A stretch of 6,958 nt of DNA from an uncultured Eubacterium sp. (GTDB lineage: Bacteria; Bacillota; Clostridia; Peptostreptococcales; Anaerovoracaceae), in NCBI GenBank assembly GCA_947367725.1, contig CANBFZ010000093.1, positions 1 to 6,958 of the forward strand, read 5' to 3'. Within the stretch, counting starts at the first letter, position 1; each line of letters opens with the position of its first letter. Below, in pieces: positions 6,852-6,958 of the stretch. The position numbers were made by a program, and so were the translations under genes. The notes under the pieces were generated by a model. The model ran no database searches. It had not been told where the DNA came from and was given only the letters and a program-made list of their open reading frames with translations.

Positions 6852-6878
6852 GCCAACGGTTCACTTTGTGAACCGGGC
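6852..6878. repeat. Hairpin inside unit 2 with TTT loop
   Basis: CGGTTCAC (6857-6864) pairs perfectly with GTGAACCG (6868-6875) around TTT. GCC (6852-6854) and GGC (6876-6878) extend it across an unpaired AA. It is followed by TA, making another GGCTA at the right foot of a stem. Confidence 0.78.
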
Positions 6879-6916
6879 TAGGGCTTCAATTGGCTAAGCA
6901 GACCTTATGCTTAATG

Positions 6917-6955
6917 GGGCTTGCTCCAATTCATTTGTGAATTGGCAAGAAGCCC
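6917..6955 (+). repeat. Palindromic unit 3 at the right edge
   Basis: CCAATTCA (6926-6933) pairs with TGAATTGG (6938-6945) around TTTG. CTTG (6920-6923) pairs with CAAG (6946-6949) across an unpaired CT, and GGGC/AGCCC continue the stem. The left arm shares TGCTCCAA with unit 2 and the right arm runs into CTTA, as in units 1 and 2. The right-hand GAAGCCCT (6949-6956) could instead pair with AGGGCTTC at 6880-6887, so two folds compete. Confidence 0.65.
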
Positions 6956-6958
6956 TTA

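Larger units (their letters stand above)
6778..6904 (+). repeat. Palindromic unit 2, a long version of unit 1 enclosing other hairpins
   Basis: GGTCTGCT at 6778-6785 pairs with AGCAGACC at 6897-6904. The adjacent CCAA at 6786-6789 pairs with TTGG at 6890-6893, and CTA at 6894-6896 is unpaired. TTATGCTTA follows. The plan and the conserved bases are those of unit 1, but the loop is 100 bases and contains two further strong hairpins (6807-6837 and 6852-6878). Four of the eight outer-stem pairs differ from unit 1, and all four remain Watson-Crick paired. Confidence 0.7.
6691..6958. repeat. Cluster of nested palindromic units upstream of lon
   Basis: No gene is visible in this 268-base stretch. 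It is almost entirely inverted repeats: perfect or near-perfect stems at 6691/6728, 6737/6767, 6778/6904, 6807/6837, 6857/6875, 6880/6956 and 6926/6945. A composite direct repeat, ATTGGCTA, five variable bases, ACCTTATGCT, occurs at 6713-6735 and 6889-6911; TGCTCCAA occurs at 6782-6789 and 6922-6929. None of the stems has a T tract, so these are not ordinary intrinsic terminators. The cluster runs to the window edge and probably continues, since the last bases CCCTTA match the start of the CCTTATGCT flank. It could be a family of dispersed palindromic elements, a structured lon leader RNA, or the remains of nested insertions. I do not recognise a named family. Confidence 0.75.

Noticed and set aside
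6852..6878. tRNA T-arm (GGTTCAC...GTGAACC)
   Set aside because: The loop is three bases rather than seven, and no acceptor, D or anticodon arm can be placed around it.
6691..6958. CRISPR array, integron attC sites or stacked intrinsic terminators
   Set aside because: Repeats are not evenly spaced, attC core boxes (GTTRRRY and partner) are not seen, and no stem is followed by a T tract.
6676..6958. CIRCE or CtsR operator controlling lon
   Set aside because: The TTAGCC occurrences on the minus strand do not continue as TTAGCACTC, and no GGTCAAA direct repeat is present.

Overview
The window carries eight complete genes and one cut by the left edge, all on the minus strand. They are tightly packed, mostly with AGGAGG-type ribosome binding sites and gaps of 3 to 41 bases. 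Moderate base composition, the order lon then engB (standard in Bacilli and Clostridia), and the clostridial character of the PduL, HPRT and Lit-family proteins point to a low-to-moderate G+C Firmicute, most likely an anaerobic member of the Clostridia. The exact taxon cannot be read from the sequence.

Layout in the direction of transcription (right to left). Positions 6691-6958 contain no gene. They hold a dense cluster of nested palindromes that stops 3 bases before the lon ribosome binding site. Next come lon (ATP-dependent protease, 6675-4351), engB/ysxC (ribosome-assembly GTPase, 4338-3730), a small DUF1232/YkvA membrane protein overlapping the end of engB (3749-3426), hpt (hypoxanthine phosphoribosyltransferase, 3422-2874) and a PduL-type phosphate acyltransferase (2843-2271). 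A clear intrinsic terminator closes this group at 2261-2225. A second group follows: a Lit/TIGR01906-like membrane protein (2204-1539), a DJ-1/PfpI protein (1497-955), a PHP-domain phosphoesterase (941-168), and the start of an unidentified small membrane protein running off the left edge.

Functionally the first group is housekeeping: protein quality control, ribosome assembly, purine salvage and acyl-phosphate metabolism. The second group looks like envelope and stress or nucleotide-hydrolysis functions, with no obvious single pathway.

The strongest unexplained signal is the palindrome cluster upstream of lon. At least two units share one plan: an 8-bp outer stem, a CCAA/TTGG inner clamp, an unpaired CTA on the right arm, then TTATGCT. 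They differ at four of eight outer-stem base pairs, and all four are compensated on the other arm, which is what a conserved fold would produce. A second point of interest is the Lit-like protein, which appears to lack both histidines expected of that enzyme family. I found no defence system, CRISPR array, transposase or phage gene.
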